Positions 1 to 8,567 are shown, numbered from the stretch's first letter. The stretch: DNA of 64,000 nucleotides from Burkholderia contaminans (GCF_029633825.1 NZ_CP090642.1:124001-188000); one strand, 5' to 3'. Notes: generated from the letters alone by a model not told the origin. Numbers and translations: made by a program.

Positions 1-172
1 CATCGACGTCGTCGCGCGTCGCGTCGGCAATATCGGCGATTTCCTGTTCGTCCGAGGGGTTCACGACCGCGATGCGGTCACCTCGACCTTCGACGGCACG
101 GCCGTGGATGTAGTGCCCGTGACGGCGGGCAAGAAAGGCCGTGACTTCCGGCAGAATTGAAATCGCTGTCAT
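1..172 (-). CDS. Aldehyde dehydrogenase, N-terminal part (runs off the window)
   Basis: The first 57 codons of an NAD(P)-dependent aldehyde dehydrogenase are present; the rest lies beyond the window edge. The start reads MTAISILPEV and is followed by the usual family opening, with a Y-I-H/N-G segment and then V-V-N-P-S-D, the first strand region of the NAD-binding domain. No catalytic residue is visible because only the N-terminus is here. It is the last visible gene of a minus-strand operon: the cupin gene stops 54 bp upstream. In that setting it probably oxidises the aldehyde released by the neighbouring amine-oxidising flavoprotein. The substrate is not identifiable. Confidence 0.8.
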   Translation of the reverse strand, partial: MTAISILPEVTAFLARRHGHYIHGRAVEGRGDRIAVVNPSDEQEIADIADATRDDVD

Positions 173-226
173 GGAGAACCCACCGAAAATGGATGTTGAC
201 GAGTGCTGCGAAGTACCGGTGTGTCG

Positions 227-595
227 TCAGGCGAACAGCAGGAAATGCTTCGTGTAGCTGTCGGTCAGGACTTCCCAGACAGTCGATGTGCCCTTCGTGA
301 CGAACCAGGAATCGCCGGCCCTGAAGTGCCGGGTCTCGCCCGTCGATTCATCGGTGATGCGCACTTCACCGTGCATGATCGTCGCCTGCTCCGAGAACGG
401 GTAGACGAGGCGGTACTTGCCCTTGCCGGTACCGAAATAGCCTGCATTGACTGCGTCCGTGAAGGTGCCGTAGGTACTGTGTGCGTACGCTTGCACGTCG
501 CCGCCCTCGAGAATCTCGCCTCCGAGCGCCGTCAGGCTGCCGATCGAAGCGAGTTCGGCGATGGTTTTGCCTTGCTGGAGAGGAATCATGGACAT
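227..595 (-). CDS. Small cupin-domain protein
   Basis: A 122-residue single-domain cupin. The chosen start (MSMIPLQQGK) has an AGGAGT ribosome binding site about 8 bases upstream; the longer open frame runs into the upstream gene without a site. The C-terminal two thirds carry the beta-barrel pattern seen in ethanolamine-utilisation EutQ/DUF861-like cupins, with IMHGEVRITDE followed by FRAGDSWFV and W-E-V near the end. The metal site looks poor: only one histidine (IMHGEV) stands in the expected area, so a purely structural or ligand-binding role is possible. It lies 34 bp after the flavoprotein gene and 54 bp before the aldehyde dehydrogenase, so it is co-transcribed with amine-oxidation genes. 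Confidence 0.8.
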   Translation of the reverse strand: MSMIPLQQGKTIAELASIGSLTALGGEILEGGDVQAYAHSTYGTFTDAVNAGYFGTGKGKYRLVYPFSEQATIMHGEVRITDESTGETRHFRAGDSWFVTKGTSTVWEVLTDSYTKHFLLFA

Positions 596-629
596 GGTGT
601 ACTCCTGAACGGGAAAGTTCGAGTGGGGC

Positions 630-1931
630 TCAACGGCGCCCGTGGAAATAGCCGGACGTCTGATGGGCGAGCTTGCCGAGGCTGACCAGCAACGCGCGGA
701 AATGATCCTTGCCGGGGATCGAGGCATGGCTAATCGAGCTCAGCAGGCGGTAGCGCTCGGAGCCGCCCATGATCCCTTCCGCCAGGATCTTGCAGAGCAG
801 TTGGCTGGGCGTGACGCCGAAACCGGAGTAGCCCTGTACATAGAAGACATTGGGGCGGTCGACGAGCGTGCCGAGTTGCGGAAAGAGTTTCAGGCTGCAG
901 GGCAGGGGGCCGCCCCATGCCATGTCTATCCTGACGTCGGTCAGGTACGGGAAGATCTGCAGCATGCGAGCCCGGCAGAACGCATACAGGTCGCTTGGCA
1001 TGTATTCGAGCAACTGGTGCGCGGTGCCGAACATCAGCCGGTTGTCGTTGGTGACACGGAAATAATCGATGACGGGCCGGATATCGCTGTACGCACCACG
1101 GATCGGGCTGATTTGCTCGATCAGCGCGGCCGGCAGCGGTTCGGTAACCGAATTGAACGCCCAGACATCGAGTGTCTTTCGATGCAGTTCGGGCTCGATG
1201 CGGTTGTTGAAGCCGTCCACGGCCCATACCAGTTGCTTCGCCCGGATGCTGCCCTTCGCCGTGCGGACATGGATGCGATCGCCATAGGTGACTTGCAGAG
1301 CCGGGCTGTGTTCGAAAATGCGCACACCGTAGCGCTCCGATACGACCTGTGCTTCGCCCAACAGCAGGTTCAACGAATGAACGTGGCCGCAGCCGTTATG
1401 CAGGAGCGCTGCATGATAGACATCCGAGCCAATGATTTGCTTCACTTCGCCGCCTTCGAGGTAGCGGACTTCGTGTGGCGATCCCAGTGACGCAAATTCG
1501 GCTTGCCATTGCTGCAGCGTGCGTGCCTGGCGCGCATTGAAGGCCAGATAGCCATAACCGCTGCGAATGTCAGCCTGGATGTCGTACCGGGCGATACGCT
1601 CCCGCATGATCTGTGGCCCCAGATCGTTGAGTGCGAAGATCGCCTTCAAGCCGTCCTCGCCTACGTCGCGCCTGATGCCGTCCAGATCGTGCCCGACGCC
1701 GACCATGACGTGGCCGCCGTTGCGGCCCGAGCCACCGTATCCGAGATGTCGGGCTTCCAGTACGACCGTATTGGTGAGCCCGTGCTCGGCGAGTTCGAGT
1801 GCCGTGTGGATACCGGAGAACCCGCCGCCGATGATCACGACGTCGGTTTCCAGATCGGCTTCCAGCGACGGGAAGCTCAATGCGTACTTGGTGGTTGCCG
1901 TGTAGTAGGTCGCGGTTTCGTCTACATGCAT
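630..1931 (-). CDS. FAD-dependent amine oxidoreductase, DadA/PuuB-like
   Basis: A 433-residue flavoprotein of the D-amino-acid oxidase superfamily. The FAD-binding dinucleotide fold is near residues 28-60 (VVIIGGGFSGIHTALELAE, then an acidic residue in VVLEAR), followed by the GYGGSGRNGG segment typical of gamma-glutamylputrescine oxidase (PuuB) and relatives. The C-terminal region has the family's G-Y-S-G-F-G motif. Members oxidise a secondary or primary amine next to a carboxylated or gamma-glutamylated group and give an aldehyde plus ammonia or an amine. The aldehyde dehydrogenase two genes downstream fits that role. The start codon has only a weak ribosome binding site. Substrate is inferred, not proven. 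Confidence 0.85.
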   Translation of the reverse strand: MHVDETATYYTATTKYALSFPSLEADLETDVVIIGGGFSGIHTALELAEHGLTNTVVLEARHLGYGGSGRNGGHVMVGVGHDLDGIRRDVGEDGLKAIFALNDLGPQIMRERIARYDIQADIRSGYGYLAFNARQARTLQQWQAEFASLGSPHEVRYLEGGEVKQIIGSDVYHAALLHNGCGHVHSLNLLLGEAQVVSERYGVRIFEHSPALQVTYGDRIHVRTAKGSIRAKQLVWAVDGFNNRIEPELHRKTLDVWAFNSVTEPLPAALIEQISPIRGAYSDIRPVIDYFRVTNDNRLMFGTAHQLLEYMPSDLYAFCRARMLQIFPYLTDVRIDMAWGGPLPCSLKLFPQLGTLVDRPNVFYVQGYSGFGVTPSQLLCKILAEGIMGGSERYRLLSSISHASIPGKDHFRALLVSLGKLAHQTSGYFHGRR

Positions 1932-2010
1932 GGGTGGCTGTTCGTTTTACGTTGGCGGGCGGGTGAACCGGTTCATCGATTCGCGAGGGGGCACTGCCGG
2001 TTCCCGAGTC

Positions 2011-2829
2011 TCACTCCGCGAACGTGGTCGGATAGGCCGTATCGTTGAGGACGGTCGCTTTCGAGCCGAACGTCAGGTGGACCATCCGGTTCGGCTTGGG
2101 ATCCCAACAGAAGAACCGGCCGGTAGAACGCATGCGCTGGAGATCGATCACCACGATCGACTCCACCGGCATGATGGTCTCTGTCCAGAACAGGATGTGG
2201 AGGTCCGGCGCGACATCGAAGTAGGCGCACTTCTCGACGTCTGCCACACCGACTTCGGCGCCGTTGACGCAATGCCAGGCCATCACCTCGCGGCCGAAAT
2301 AGACGTGTTCGTACCAGTCGTCCGAGCTGTAGCGATAGAGCACACGTTTGCCGACCAGGGAGGAGGACTGGCGAATAGGTGCGTCGCCGGGCTTTCCGTC
2401 GACAGTCGCGGTCTGATAGGCGGTGGTGGTGCGTTTCTCGCCGTTCCGATCGACGAAGCCCGAGACGGCGGCGAACAGGTTGCCGCTTTCGAGCTTCCAG
2501 ACGAGGGTCACGCTTTCGTCGAAGCCGTCCTTGAAGAACTCGACGAATACCACGCCCGGGCGGATTTCCATGGCTTCGTACGTGTGCGTCCCGCTCGCAC
2601 CCGCGCCTTCTCCTTCCAGCAGCTTCCACGAGAGCGTGTTTTCGTCAACGAAGTGGTGCTCGATGAGCCAACCGTTGTCGAAGCGGAACACTTCGCGTAC
2701 GCCTGCCAGGACCGAGGTGCGCGGATACTTGTGCTCCGCGAAGCCGTCAGCCATTTGCTCGAGCGTTGGCCATTCGTCGACGGGAACGAACTGGTGGTTC
2801 TCGATCGCTTGGGTAATGCTGTAATCCAT
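2011..2829 (-). CDS. MoaF-like protein
   Basis: A 272-residue protein resembling the MoaF family (N- and C-terminal beta-barrel domains), first named from the bacterial monoamine regulon. The start MDYSITQAIE has a strong AAGGAGG site 6-8 bases upstream; the longer open frame has none. Typical segments are FDNGWLIEHHF and VEFFKDGFDES in the first half, and VYFGREVMAWHCVNG and FWTETIMPVESIVVID in the second. Despite its name, a molybdenum-cofactor role is not established for this family. It is the first gene of a four-gene operon with an amine-oxidising flavoprotein, a cupin and an aldehyde dehydrogenase. The annotation rests on remembered family patterns. Confidence 0.65.
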   Translation of the reverse strand: MDYSITQAIENHQFVPVDEWPTLEQMADGFAEHKYPRTSVLAGVREVFRFDNGWLIEHHFVDENTLSWKLLEGEGAGASGTHTYEAMEIRPGVVFVEFFKDGFDESVTLVWKLESGNLFAAVSGFVDRNGEKRTTTAYQTATVDGKPGDAPIRQSSSLVGKRVLYRYSSDDWYEHVYFGREVMAWHCVNGAEVGVADVEKCAYFDVAPDLHILFWTETIMPVESIVVIDLQRMRSTGRFFCWDPKPNRMVHLTFGSKATVLNDTAYPTTFAE

Positions 2830-2966
2830 GGGGCCTCCTTGAAGCAGGAATCGCTGCATCTGCCTGTTCGATTGCACAATCGATCCCGCTACGGGAAACG
2901 GATATTGGGCAACGCGCGACCAGGGAAGGAGCGACGAGTGCTTCGAATCATGTTGTCGAATAGGAT

Positions 2967-2990
2967 CGAGCCGATTCTAGGTAGTCGCGG
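2967..2990 (-). promoter_or_regulatory. Putative promoter element shared with the etfBA operon
   Basis: This 24-bp block upstream of the moaF-like operon recurs at 8544-8567 upstream of the flavoprotein-etfBA operon with 22 of 24 identical bases. On the minus strand it contains TAGAAT, a good -10 hexamer, correctly oriented for both operons. It starts about 140 bp before the moaF start codon. Confidence 0.6.
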
Positions 2991-2993
2991 AAA

Positions 2994-3006
2994 TTGATTG
3001 AATCAA
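2994..3006. promoter_or_regulatory. Perfect palindrome next to the moaF promoter element
   Basis: TTGATTGAATCAA is a perfect 13-bp palindrome. It lies just upstream (minus strand) of the TAGAAT element, roughly at -25 to -35, a usual position for a repressor operator. The remaining bases from here to 3177 show no gene. Confidence 0.4.
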
Positions 3007-3177
3007 CCAAAAGGATGATTTTTTGACAAGAGGTGGGAAGAGGCGTTGAACCGGGACTGACGGGGCGAGTGGCCCGCGGCCTCGGGTATGTCGCCAAGGC
3101 TTGCAACCGGCGATGCAGGGAATTCGGGTTCGATGTCGATGGGGAGCCGGAGCGGACCGTCGAACGATGAATGCAAG

Positions 3178-3204
3178 CGGGGCGCTGCGTAATACGGCGC
3201 CCCG
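3178..3204 (-). terminator. Hairpin after the ETF-QO gene
   Basis: An 8-bp perfect GC-rich stem (CGGGGCGC with GCGCCCCG) around an 11-base loop lies 29 bp past the ETF-QO stop codon. There is no strong T-run, so it is a terminator-like hairpin rather than a textbook intrinsic terminator. Confidence 0.5.
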
Positions 3205-3232
3205 TTCAGTTTACGGCGGCGCGTTCCGGTAG

Positions 3233-4906
3233 TTACATGTTCGGATAATTCGGCCCGCCGCCACCTTCCGGCGTGACCCACACGATGTTCTGCGTCGGGT
3301 CCTTGATGTCGCAGGTCTTGCAGTGCACGCAGTTCTGCGCGTTGATCACCAGGCGGTCGCTGCCGTCGTCGTTCTTCACGAACTCATACACCGCCGCCGG
3401 GCAGAAGCGCCCCTCCGGCCCCGCGTACGTGCGCAGGTTCACGTTCACCGGCACGTTCGCGTCCTTCAGCGTCAGGTGCGCCGGCTGGTTCTCCTCGTGG
3501 TTCGTGTTCGAGATGAATACCGACGAGAGGCGATCGAACGTCAGCTTGCCGTCCGGCTTCGGATACTCGATCGGCTGGCATTGCGACGCCGGCTTCAGCA
3601 TCTCGTGGTCCGCATGCTTGTGGTGCAGCGTCCACGGCACGTTGCCGCCCATCACCTTCTGCTCGAGCCCGACCATCAGCGTGCCGAGGTACAGCCCCTT
3701 GGCCATCCACTGCTTGAAGTTGCGCGCGCGGTACAGCTCCGTGTACAGCCACGACTGCTTGAACGCGTCCGGGTACGCGTTGAGCTCATCCGACTGGCGG
3801 CCGGCCTGCACCGCGTCGAATGCGGCGTCGGCCGCCAGCATGCCGGTCTTGATCGCCGCGTGGCTGCCCTTGATCCGCGACGCGTTCAGGAAGCCCGCGT
3901 CGTCGCCGATCAGCGCGCCGCCCGGGAACACCGTCTTCGGCAGCGACAGCAGGCCGCCCGCCGTAATCGCGCGCGCGCCGTACGACACGCGCTTGCCGCC
4001 TTCCAGGAACGCGCGGATCGACGGGTGCGTCTTGTAGCGCTGGAATTCCTCGAACGGCGACAGGTACGGGTTCGTGTAGCCGAGGCCCACCACGAAGCCG
4101 ACCACGACCTGGTTGTTGTCCATGTGATACAGGAACGAGCCGCCGTACGTATCCGACTTCAGCGGCCAGCCGGCCGTGTGGATCACGAGGCCCGGCTTGT
4201 GCTTGGCCGGGTCGATCTCCCACAGTTCCTTGATGCCGATCCCGTAGGCCTGCGGTTCCGCATTCGCGTCGAGCTTGAACTTCGAGATCAGCTGGCGGCC
4301 GAGGTGGCCGCGGCAGCCTTCGGCGAACAGCGTGTACTTCGCGTGCAGCTCCATGCCGAGCTGGAAGTTCTCGGTCGGCTCGCCGTCCTTGCCCACGCCC
4401 ATGTTGCCGGTCGCGACACCCTTCACGGAGCCGTCGTCGTTGTAGAGAATCTCGGCAGCCGGGAATCCGGGGAAGATCTCGACGCCCAGCGCCTCGGCCT
4501 GCTGTCCAAGCCAGCGCGTGACGTTGCCCAGTGAAATCACGTAGTTGCCGTGGTTCTGGAAGTTGGCGGGCAGCGCCCAGTTGGGCGTGGTGACTGCGCT
4601 CTTCTCGGACAGGAACAGGAAGCGGTCTTCCGTCACCTCGACGTCGAGCGGTGCACCGCGTTCCTTCCAGTCGGGGAACAGTTCGTTGATCGCGCGCGGG
4701 TCCATCACCGCGCCCGACAGGATGTGCGCGCCGATCTCGGAACCCTTCTCGAGCACGCACACGCCGATCTCGGTGCCTTTCTCGGCGGCCAGCTGCTTGA
4801 GCCGGATCGCCGCCGACAGCCCGGCGGGGCCGCCGCCGACGATCACGACGTCGTATTCCATCGATTCGCGCGGGCCGTGTTGTTCGATAAGCGAAACGTG
4901 AGACAT
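3233..4906 (-). CDS. Electron-transfer flavoprotein:ubiquinone oxidoreductase (ETF-QO)
   Basis: A 557-residue, membrane-associated iron-sulfur flavoprotein that accepts electrons from reduced ETF and passes them to ubiquinone. The FAD-binding fold is at residues 19-50 (VVIVGGGPAGLSAAIRLKQ). The central region is typical of the family (GAVMDP, FAEGCRGHLGRQL). The C-terminus carries the 4Fe-4S motif, with cysteines in GRFCPAAVYEF and INAQNCVHCKTCDIKDP. Length matches the family. It follows hutD by 21 bp at the end of a five-gene operon led by an amine/amino-acid flavoprotein and etfBA. That makes a complete route from substrate to the quinone pool. A terminator-like hairpin follows. Confidence 0.95.
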   Translation of the reverse strand: MSHVSLIEQHGPRESMEYDVVIVGGGPAGLSAAIRLKQLAAEKGTEIGVCVLEKGSEIGAHILSGAVMDPRAINELFPDWKERGAPLDVEVTEDRFLFLSEKSAVTTPNWALPANFQNHGNYVISLGNVTRWLGQQAEALGVEIFPGFPAAEILYNDDGSVKGVATGNMGVGKDGEPTENFQLGMELHAKYTLFAEGCRGHLGRQLISKFKLDANAEPQAYGIGIKELWEIDPAKHKPGLVIHTAGWPLKSDTYGGSFLYHMDNNQVVVGFVVGLGYTNPYLSPFEEFQRYKTHPSIRAFLEGGKRVSYGARAITAGGLLSLPKTVFPGGALIGDDAGFLNASRIKGSHAAIKTGMLAADAAFDAVQAGRQSDELNAYPDAFKQSWLYTELYRARNFKQWMAKGLYLGTLMVGLEQKVMGGNVPWTLHHKHADHEMLKPASQCQPIEYPKPDGKLTFDRLSSVFISNTNHEENQPAHLTLKDANVPVNVNLRTYAGPEGRFCPAAVYEFVKNDDGSDRLVINAQNCVHCKTCDIKDPTQNIVWVTPEGGGGPNYPNM

Positions 4907-4927
4907 GAGCGGATAAAGGAGCTGGGA

Positions 4928-5593
4928 TTAGCGTTCGACTGGCTCGATTGCGATCGAGATCAGGCGGGAGTCAAGTGCGTCGGACTGCAGATCGAGTTCC
5001 TCGCTGCGGCCGTCGAGCCAAAGGCCATGCATCGGCAGCAGCGTCTGGGTGCTGAGCGACGCGCTGCTGAAGCGCCATTGACCGGCCGCGCAAATCAGCA
5101 GATGCGTCGGCGCTGGCGTGATGCGACGCGAATGCGTCGCCACGGTTACGATGGCGCGGCAGGCGACACGGCGCGTCATGACATTGAGCACGTGCGTGGG
5201 CCGCACGATATCGGTCGTCCACACCGGCAAATCGCCGGGAAAATGTGCTGGCACGATCGGGTGGGCGACGAGATGTCCGTCCTGCGTGCGGAGTTCGACG
5301 CTCGTGTTGTCGACCGGTACGAGTATCCGGTCGATGCCCGGAAACTGCGAGAACCGGGCCGACCTGTCGAGCGTGGCGAGACTGATACGCCAGTCGACGT
5401 TACCGTCGGCGTCGATGCGGTTTGCGAGCGTTCGCGTGACGCCGGCGCCGTTTGCCCAGGCTTCTGACTCGACTTGTGCGCAATCGATGAATCGGATGGA
5501 CGGGTAGTGCGATGCCGACGGTGCCCACCCGGTGGAGGAACGCAGTGCAGGCGCGCGCCCGATGCCGTTCTGCCCGGAATCCGGGTTCGTCAT
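4928..5593 (-). CDS. hutD: HutD-family protein
   Basis: A 221-residue member of the HutD family, a bicupin of unknown biochemical activity usually found with histidine-utilisation genes. The start (MTNPDSGQNG) overlaps the etfA stop in an ATGA arrangement, so translation is probably coupled. Family segments are visible: EAWANGAGVTRTLA, then DWRISLATLDRSARFSQFPGIDR. The N-terminal 30 residues are longer than usual and low in complexity, so an internal start is possible. No other hut gene except the N-formylglutamate-amidohydrolase-like gene at 9684 is near. Its role here is more likely in amine or glutamate-derivative metabolism than in histidine breakdown; this is inference. Confidence 0.8.
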   Translation of the reverse strand: MTNPDSGQNGIGRAPALRSSTGWAPSASHYPSIRFIDCAQVESEAWANGAGVTRTLANRIDADGNVDWRISLATLDRSARFSQFPGIDRILVPVDNTSVELRTQDGHLVAHPIVPAHFPGDLPVWTTDIVRPTHVLNVMTRRVACRAIVTVATHSRRITPAPTHLLICAAGQWRFSSASLSTQTLLPMHGLWLDGRSEELDLQSDALDSRLISIAIEPVER

Positions 5594-6534
5594 GCGCCAC
5601 CCCTGGCATCGACGTGACGTTCGAGTGCGGCCATCACGTCGAACAGATCCCCGACGAAGCCGACGTCCGCAAACGCGAAGATCGGCGCATCCGGATCCTT
5701 GTTGACGGCGATGATCAACTTCGAGTCCTTCATGCCGGCGAGGTGCTGAATGGCGCCCGAGATCCCGAACGCGAGATAGGCGTCGGGGGCGACGGTCTTG
5801 CCGGTTTGTCCGACCTGGATCGCGTTCGGCGCGTAGCCGGCGTCGACCGCCGCGCGCGATGCGCCGAGGGCCGCGCCGACACGCGACGCGAGCGTGCCGA
5901 GCCGCGCCATGTTCTCGCTGGACGCGAGCCCACGCCCACCGGATACGACGATCGGTGCATTCACGAGATCGATGCCGGCCGTCTGGGTGCCGTTGCGTTC
6001 GACCAGCGTAGTCGCGGTGAATGCGGGCGGGGCAGCTACGGAATCGATCGGTGCCGGTTCGGTTCGCGCACCGGCTGCCGCGAACGACGATGCGCGCACG
6101 GTCGCGAAGGTGGTCTCGCGCGCGCTTTCGACGGTGGCGACGATGCTGCCTGCATACCAGCCGCGCACGAAGCGCCCGTCGTTCGCGATATCGGTGACGT
6201 CCGCGACAAATGCCGCACCGGTGAGCGCCGCGGCCCGCGGCAACGCATTCCGGCCCAGCGTGCGATGGGCCGCCGCGATCAGCGTGTAGCGCGGTGCCAG
6301 CTCGGCCAGCAACGCGGCGAGACTTTCCGGCGTGACGGTGCCGGAAGCGTCTGGCAGACCGGGCCGGAGCACCCGGTCGATGCCGTCGATCAACGCAGTT
6401 TCCGCGGCGGTCGCGGGATCGAGTACCAGCACGTCGACGGGATGTCGGCATGCCGTTGCGGCAGTCACGACGCGCCGAACCGCGTCCGGCAGCGTATGGT
6501 CGGCCGCGGCTTCGGCGACAACGAGCGTTCTCAT
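5590..6534 (-). CDS. etfA: Electron transfer flavoprotein alpha subunit
   Basis: A 314-residue ETF alpha subunit. The N-terminal domain starts MRTLVVAEA; the C-terminal FAD-binding domain shows the signature PIVVSGGRGL, then VDAGYAPNAIQVGQTGKTVAPD and AIQHLAGMKDSKLIIAVN, which contact FAD. With EtfB it forms a soluble heterodimer that takes electrons from dehydrogenases and gives them to ETF-QO, which is encoded two genes downstream. Both ends overlap neighbours by 4 bp (ATGA with etfB and with hutD), evidence for one tightly coupled transcript. It is probably a dedicated ETF for the flavoprotein encoded first in this operon rather than the general beta-oxidation ETF. Confidence 0.95.
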   Translation of the reverse strand: MRTLVVAEAAADHTLPDAVRRVVTAATACRHPVDVLVLDPATAAETALIDGIDRVLRPGLPDASGTVTPESLAALLAELAPRYTLIAAAHRTLGRNALPRAAALTGAAFVADVTDIANDGRFVRGWYAGSIVATVESARETTFATVRASSFAAAGARTEPAPIDSVAAPPAFTATTLVERNGTQTAGIDLVNAPIVVSGGRGLASSENMARLGTLASRVGAALGASRAAVDAGYAPNAIQVGQTGKTVAPDAYLAFGISGAIQHLAGMKDSKLIIAVNKDPDAPIFAFADVGFVGDLFDVMAALERHVDARGGA

Positions 6535-7310
6535 GCGCAGACTCCTGTATGGGCAAAGACATTGTGTGCGGCGAGCGCGGCGATCAGCGCGTCGATGTCG
6601 GCCACGCGGCGACCCGAGCGCTGTACGGTGGGCTCGTCGAGTTGCACCACGCGCGACGACGGTGCGAGATCGACCGCGAATCGAGTGGCGGGAGCGATCG
6701 CGAGCGGCTTCTGCTTGGCCTTGACGATGCTCGGCAGCGTCACGCGGCGCGGTTCGGCCAGGCGCAAGTCGGCGCTCACGACGGCGCGTCCGGCCAGCCG
6801 CCAGGTCGCGGTGCCGCTGTCGTCGCCGCACGTGACGCGCCAGCCGTCGCCGTCGGGTAACAGCGCGGTCGCGTCGAGACCTTGCGGCCACCCGAGCAGG
6901 CCGGCCAGCATCGGCGCGACGCCGCCGGTGTCGTCGTCGATCGCTTGCTTGCCGCAAAGTACGAGGTCGTACGGCGACGTGCCGAGGTACGCGTGCAGCA
7001 GCCGCGCGACGCCCAGCGAGTCGAGCGACGCGCTCGTGTCGCCGGTGTCGATCAGGATCGCGTCGTCGGCGCCCATGGCGAGTCCGGTGCGCAGCACGTC
7101 CTGACAGGCGGGCAGGCCGCACGTGACGACGCTCACCTGTGCGGCATGACCGGCTTCGCGCAGGCGCAGCGCCATTTCGAGCGCGCATTCGTCGAACGGA
7201 TTGATGGACATCTTGAGGCCGGTCGTCTCGATCGAACCGGCGGAGCCGACCCGCACGCGCACGTTCGGATCGACGACGCGCTTGACGGGCACCAGTATCT
7301 TCAGGGGCAT
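6531..7310 (-). CDS. etfB: Electron transfer flavoprotein beta subunit
   Basis: A 259-residue ETF beta subunit. It begins MPLKILVPVKRVVDPNV, as in the family, and carries KMSINPFDECALEMALRLRE, GADDAILID and CGKQAIDDDTGGVAPMLA, the AMP-binding region. The C-terminal LPSIVKAKQKPL is the recognition-loop region that docks partner dehydrogenases. I chose the ATG at 7310 because it matches the family start; a TTG at 7337 directly after the upstream stop would add nine residues. It overlaps etfA by 4 bp. The pair works with the upstream flavoprotein and the downstream ETF-QO. Confidence 0.95.
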   Translation of the reverse strand: MPLKILVPVKRVVDPNVRVRVGSAGSIETTGLKMSINPFDECALEMALRLREAGHAAQVSVVTCGLPACQDVLRTGLAMGADDAILIDTGDTSASLDSLGVARLLHAYLGTSPYDLVLCGKQAIDDDTGGVAPMLAGLLGWPQGLDATALLPDGDGWRVTCGDDSGTATWRLAGRAVVSADLRLAEPRRVTLPSIVKAKQKPLAIAPATRFAVDLAPSSRVVQLDEPTVQRSGRRVADIDALIAALAAHNVFAHTGVCA

Positions 7311-7337
7311 GGGAATATCTCGTCGGAAGGATGACAA

Positions 7338-8522
7338 TCAGGACACGGCGCCGAGGCCATACTTGCCGGTGAGCAGGGCGCCGGTCGCGAAGCGTTCGAG
7401 CGCGTACGGGGCGAGCGACACGTCGGTCGGCTGTCCGAGCGCATGTTGCGCGAGCAGCCGGCCGATTCCAGGGGACAACTTGAAGCCGTGGCCCGAGAAG
7501 CCGAAACCGACGACGAGCCCTTCGAGGTCGCCGACGTTGCCGAGCACGGGGTTCCAGTCGGGGGTCACGTCGTAGACGCCGGTCCACGACGACGCGAGGC
7601 CGGCCGTCTCGTAGGCGGGAAAACGCTCGGCGACCTGCGCGCCGACTTCGGCGACGTAATCCAGCGAGATGTCGCCCTGTTCGGTTTCGGGCGCGTTCAG
7701 CGTTTCGCCGACGATGCCCTCCGAGACCAGCATCTGGCTGCCGCCGTAGCTGCGGTAATAGAGCATGCCGGGCGAGCCGAGGTCCTTGAACGCCGGCATC
7801 TGGAACGAATAACGTGCGTCGCATTCGAGCGCCAGCACGGTATGCCGTTCCGGCTTGACGGGGAGCGGCACGTCGATCCAGCCGGACAGTTCCGGCGTCC
7901 AGATGTTTTGCGTGCTGATCAGCGTGCCGCACGTGAAGCGGCCGGCACTCGTGTCGACGCCGACGATGCGGCGGCCGTCGCGCACGACGCCCGTGACGGT
8001 CGTGCCTTCGAGAATCTTCACGCCGCGCCGGCGTGCCGACTTCGCGAAGCTCGTCGCGACGAGGTAAGCATCGGCGAAGCCGGCTTCCGGCTCGAAGCCG
8101 ATCAGCGCCGCGTCGTCGAACTGCGCGATCGGCAGGCGTGCGCGTGCCTCGTCGCGATCGAGCAACTGGACCTCGATGTCCATCGCGCGCTGCGCGTCGA
8201 GCGACGCGCGCAGTGGCTCCAGCTTCGCCCCCTCCGGCGCGCAGATCATGTAGCCGCACTTGACGAGCCCGCACGACGCCTCGTCGTCGCCGACGTACTC
8301 GGCGAAGTTATTGAAGGCCGACCACGACGAGCGCGCCAGCTCCACATTCTGGCGCACCGAGTAATGCGTGCGCAGCAGGCCGGACGATTGCGACGTGGTG
8401 CCGGCGCCGATCATGCCGCGTTCGATGACGAGTACGTTGCGTGCACCAAGCGACGCAAGATGATGCGCGACCGACGTGCCGATCACGCCGGCGCCGATCA
8501 CGATGAAGTCGAAGTGGCTCAT
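7338..8522 (-). CDS. FAD-dependent oxidoreductase (sarcosine oxidase beta/DadA type)
   Basis: A 394-residue flavoprotein. The FAD fold is at residues 5-38 (FIVIGAGVIGTSVAHHLA, ending in an acidic residue after VLVI). QSSGLLRTHYS lies near residue 65, as in sarcosine oxidase beta and dimethylglycine-dehydrogenase-like proteins. The C-terminal VVGFGFSGHGFKLSPGIGRL closes the FAD site. A GAGGG ribosome site precedes the ATG. It is first in an operon with etfB, etfA, hutD and ETF-QO, so it probably delivers electrons to ETF rather than to oxygen. Because the GlnT-GlxBCD genes are close by, an N-alkylglutamate is an attractive substrate, but sarcosine or another N-methylated amino acid is equally compatible. 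Confidence 0.85.
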   Translation of the reverse strand: MSHFDFIVIGAGVIGTSVAHHLASLGARNVLVIERGMIGAGTTSQSSGLLRTHYSVRQNVELARSSWSAFNNFAEYVGDDEASCGLVKCGYMICAPEGAKLEPLRASLDAQRAMDIEVQLLDRDEARARLPIAQFDDAALIGFEPEAGFADAYLVATSFAKSARRRGVKILEGTTVTGVVRDGRRIVGVDTSAGRFTCGTLISTQNIWTPELSGWIDVPLPVKPERHTVLALECDARYSFQMPAFKDLGSPGMLYYRSYGGSQMLVSEGIVGETLNAPETEQGDISLDYVAEVGAQVAERFPAYETAGLASSWTGVYDVTPDWNPVLGNVGDLEGLVVGFGFSGHGFKLSPGIGRLLAQHALGQPTDVSLAPYALERFATGALLTGKYGLGAVS

Positions 8523-8543
8523 GGTTTCCCTCTGGGTAGGCGA

Positions 8544-8567
8544 CGAGCCGATTCTAGGGAGCCGCGG
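8544..8567 (-). promoter_or_regulatory. Second copy of the shared promoter element
   Basis: This matches 2967-2990 at 22 of 24 positions and holds the minus-strand -10 hexamer TAGAAT. It lies 22 bp before the flavoprotein start codon, in the gap shared with the divergent LysR gene, so the LysR product is the natural candidate regulator. ATTAGGCAAACTTATGCAA at 8584-8602 could be a LysR T-N11-A box. Confidence 0.6.

Noticed and set aside
3323..4534. 403-codon plus-strand frame opposite ETF-QO
   Set aside because: It is an arginine/valine-rich shadow frame caused by high third-position GC on the other strand; ETF-QO is certain.
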